DNA from: Actinidia chinensis
Taxonomy: Eukaryota > Streptophyta > Magnoliopsida > Ericales > Actinidiaceae
Assembly: GCA_009663005.1 (NCBI GenBank)
Contig: VIGQ01000279.1
Coordinates: forward strand, 1-28,441
Direction of reading: 5' to 3'
Length of the DNA stretch: 28,441 bases
This document shows, piece after piece, positions 28,225-28,441 of the stretch (positions within the stretch are counted from its first letter, which is position 1; each line of letters opens with the position of its first letter). The notes below the pieces were generated by a model that worked only from the letters and a program-made list of their open reading frames with translations, was not told where the DNA came from and did not search any database. Both the position numbers and the translations under genes were made by a program.

Positions 28225-28441
28225 GCGTTGAACGCTAATTTTGCCTTTGGACCAAACGTTTTGAACGTCAGTATATTTTCAATCTTTTCTTATTGGGTTT
28301 GAACTCCCTCTTTCTTCTTGGCTTTGGCGTTCGAACGTAAAGACAAATAAAGCATCAATTCTCAACCCTCGCATGTTTTCGAACTGTAGGCAAGAGGGTT
28401 CGAACTCTGACTGTCTCTTTTTCCTCTTCGCGTTCGAACTC
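28225..28441. repeat. Cluster of GTTCGAAC palindromes
   Basis: The motif or close variants occur near 28227 (GTTGAACG), 28258 (GTTTTGAACG), 28328 (GCGTTCGAACG), 28376 (GTTTTCGAACTG), 28399 (GGTTCGAACTC) and 28430 (GCGTTCGAACTC), with spacings of about 25-70 bp. The core is self-complementary with a central CpG. The array runs off the window. Confidence 0.8.

Overview
The window looks like repeat-dense, gene-poor nuclear DNA of a flowering plant. I find no intact host gene and no open frame above 153 codons. Nearly everything that can be identified is decayed LTR retrotransposon of three typical plant lineages: a Ty3/gypsy chromovirus of the Tekay/Del type, a Ty3/gypsy element of the Tat/Ogre type, and a Ty1/copia element of the SIRE/Maximus type. 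Remnants resembling non-autonomous hAT DNA transposons, minisatellites and AT-rich filler lie between them. The species cannot be named from the sequence. All lineage names come from reading conserved protein motifs by eye across many frameshifts; no database search was run.

Layout. 1-7264 is a plus-strand Tekay-like element: a partial 5' LTR joined directly to gag (PBS region lost), then protease, reverse transcriptase, RNase H, integrase and a chromodomain-like tail, then a roughly 2.1 kb 3' LTR. About 7265-10026 is the 5' part of a Tat-like element on the minus strand: gag, primer-binding site, and a 1.0 kb LTR with a TATA box. 10027-17370 is mostly AT-rich DNA with a diverged duplication (10.17-10.48 kb), a hairpin (10.67 kb), two mirrored GC-rich hAT-like blocks (11.8-12.35 and 13.86-14.4 kb), a four-copy repeat array (13.3-13.8 kb), a 25-base G run, a C-rich strand-asymmetric block (16.7-16.9 kb) and a hAT-like end (17.0-17.24 kb).

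17440-26171 is a minus-strand SIRE-like copia element. Its two related LTR blocks lie in the same orientation about 7.2 kb apart. Between them, reading leftwards from 25.4 kb, are gag with two zinc-knuckle regions, protease, integrase, reverse transcriptase and RNase H, then a 1.5 kb non-pol segment holding a promoter-like block and a short ORF start. A roughly 590 bp probable solo LTR has split its integrase region. 26172-28441 holds further LTR-like sequence, tandem repeats and a cluster of short palindromes.

How the parts work together: each element would once have encoded the standard copy-and-paste cycle (Gag particle, protease, RT/RNase H, integrase). None is now autonomous, because every domain is frameshifted or carries stops. 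The most unusual signals are structural: several LTR-like blocks each carry clusters of short CpG-centred palindromes (GTGTCGACAC, TTCGCGAA, GTTCGAAC) or CpG-rich subrepeats; the 5' LTR of the Tekay element is fused to gag; the copia LTR blocks have an ambiguous inner border; and a TATA box with three upstream 36-37 bp repeats sits between copia pol and its LTR. I see no convincing new enzymatic or defence system.
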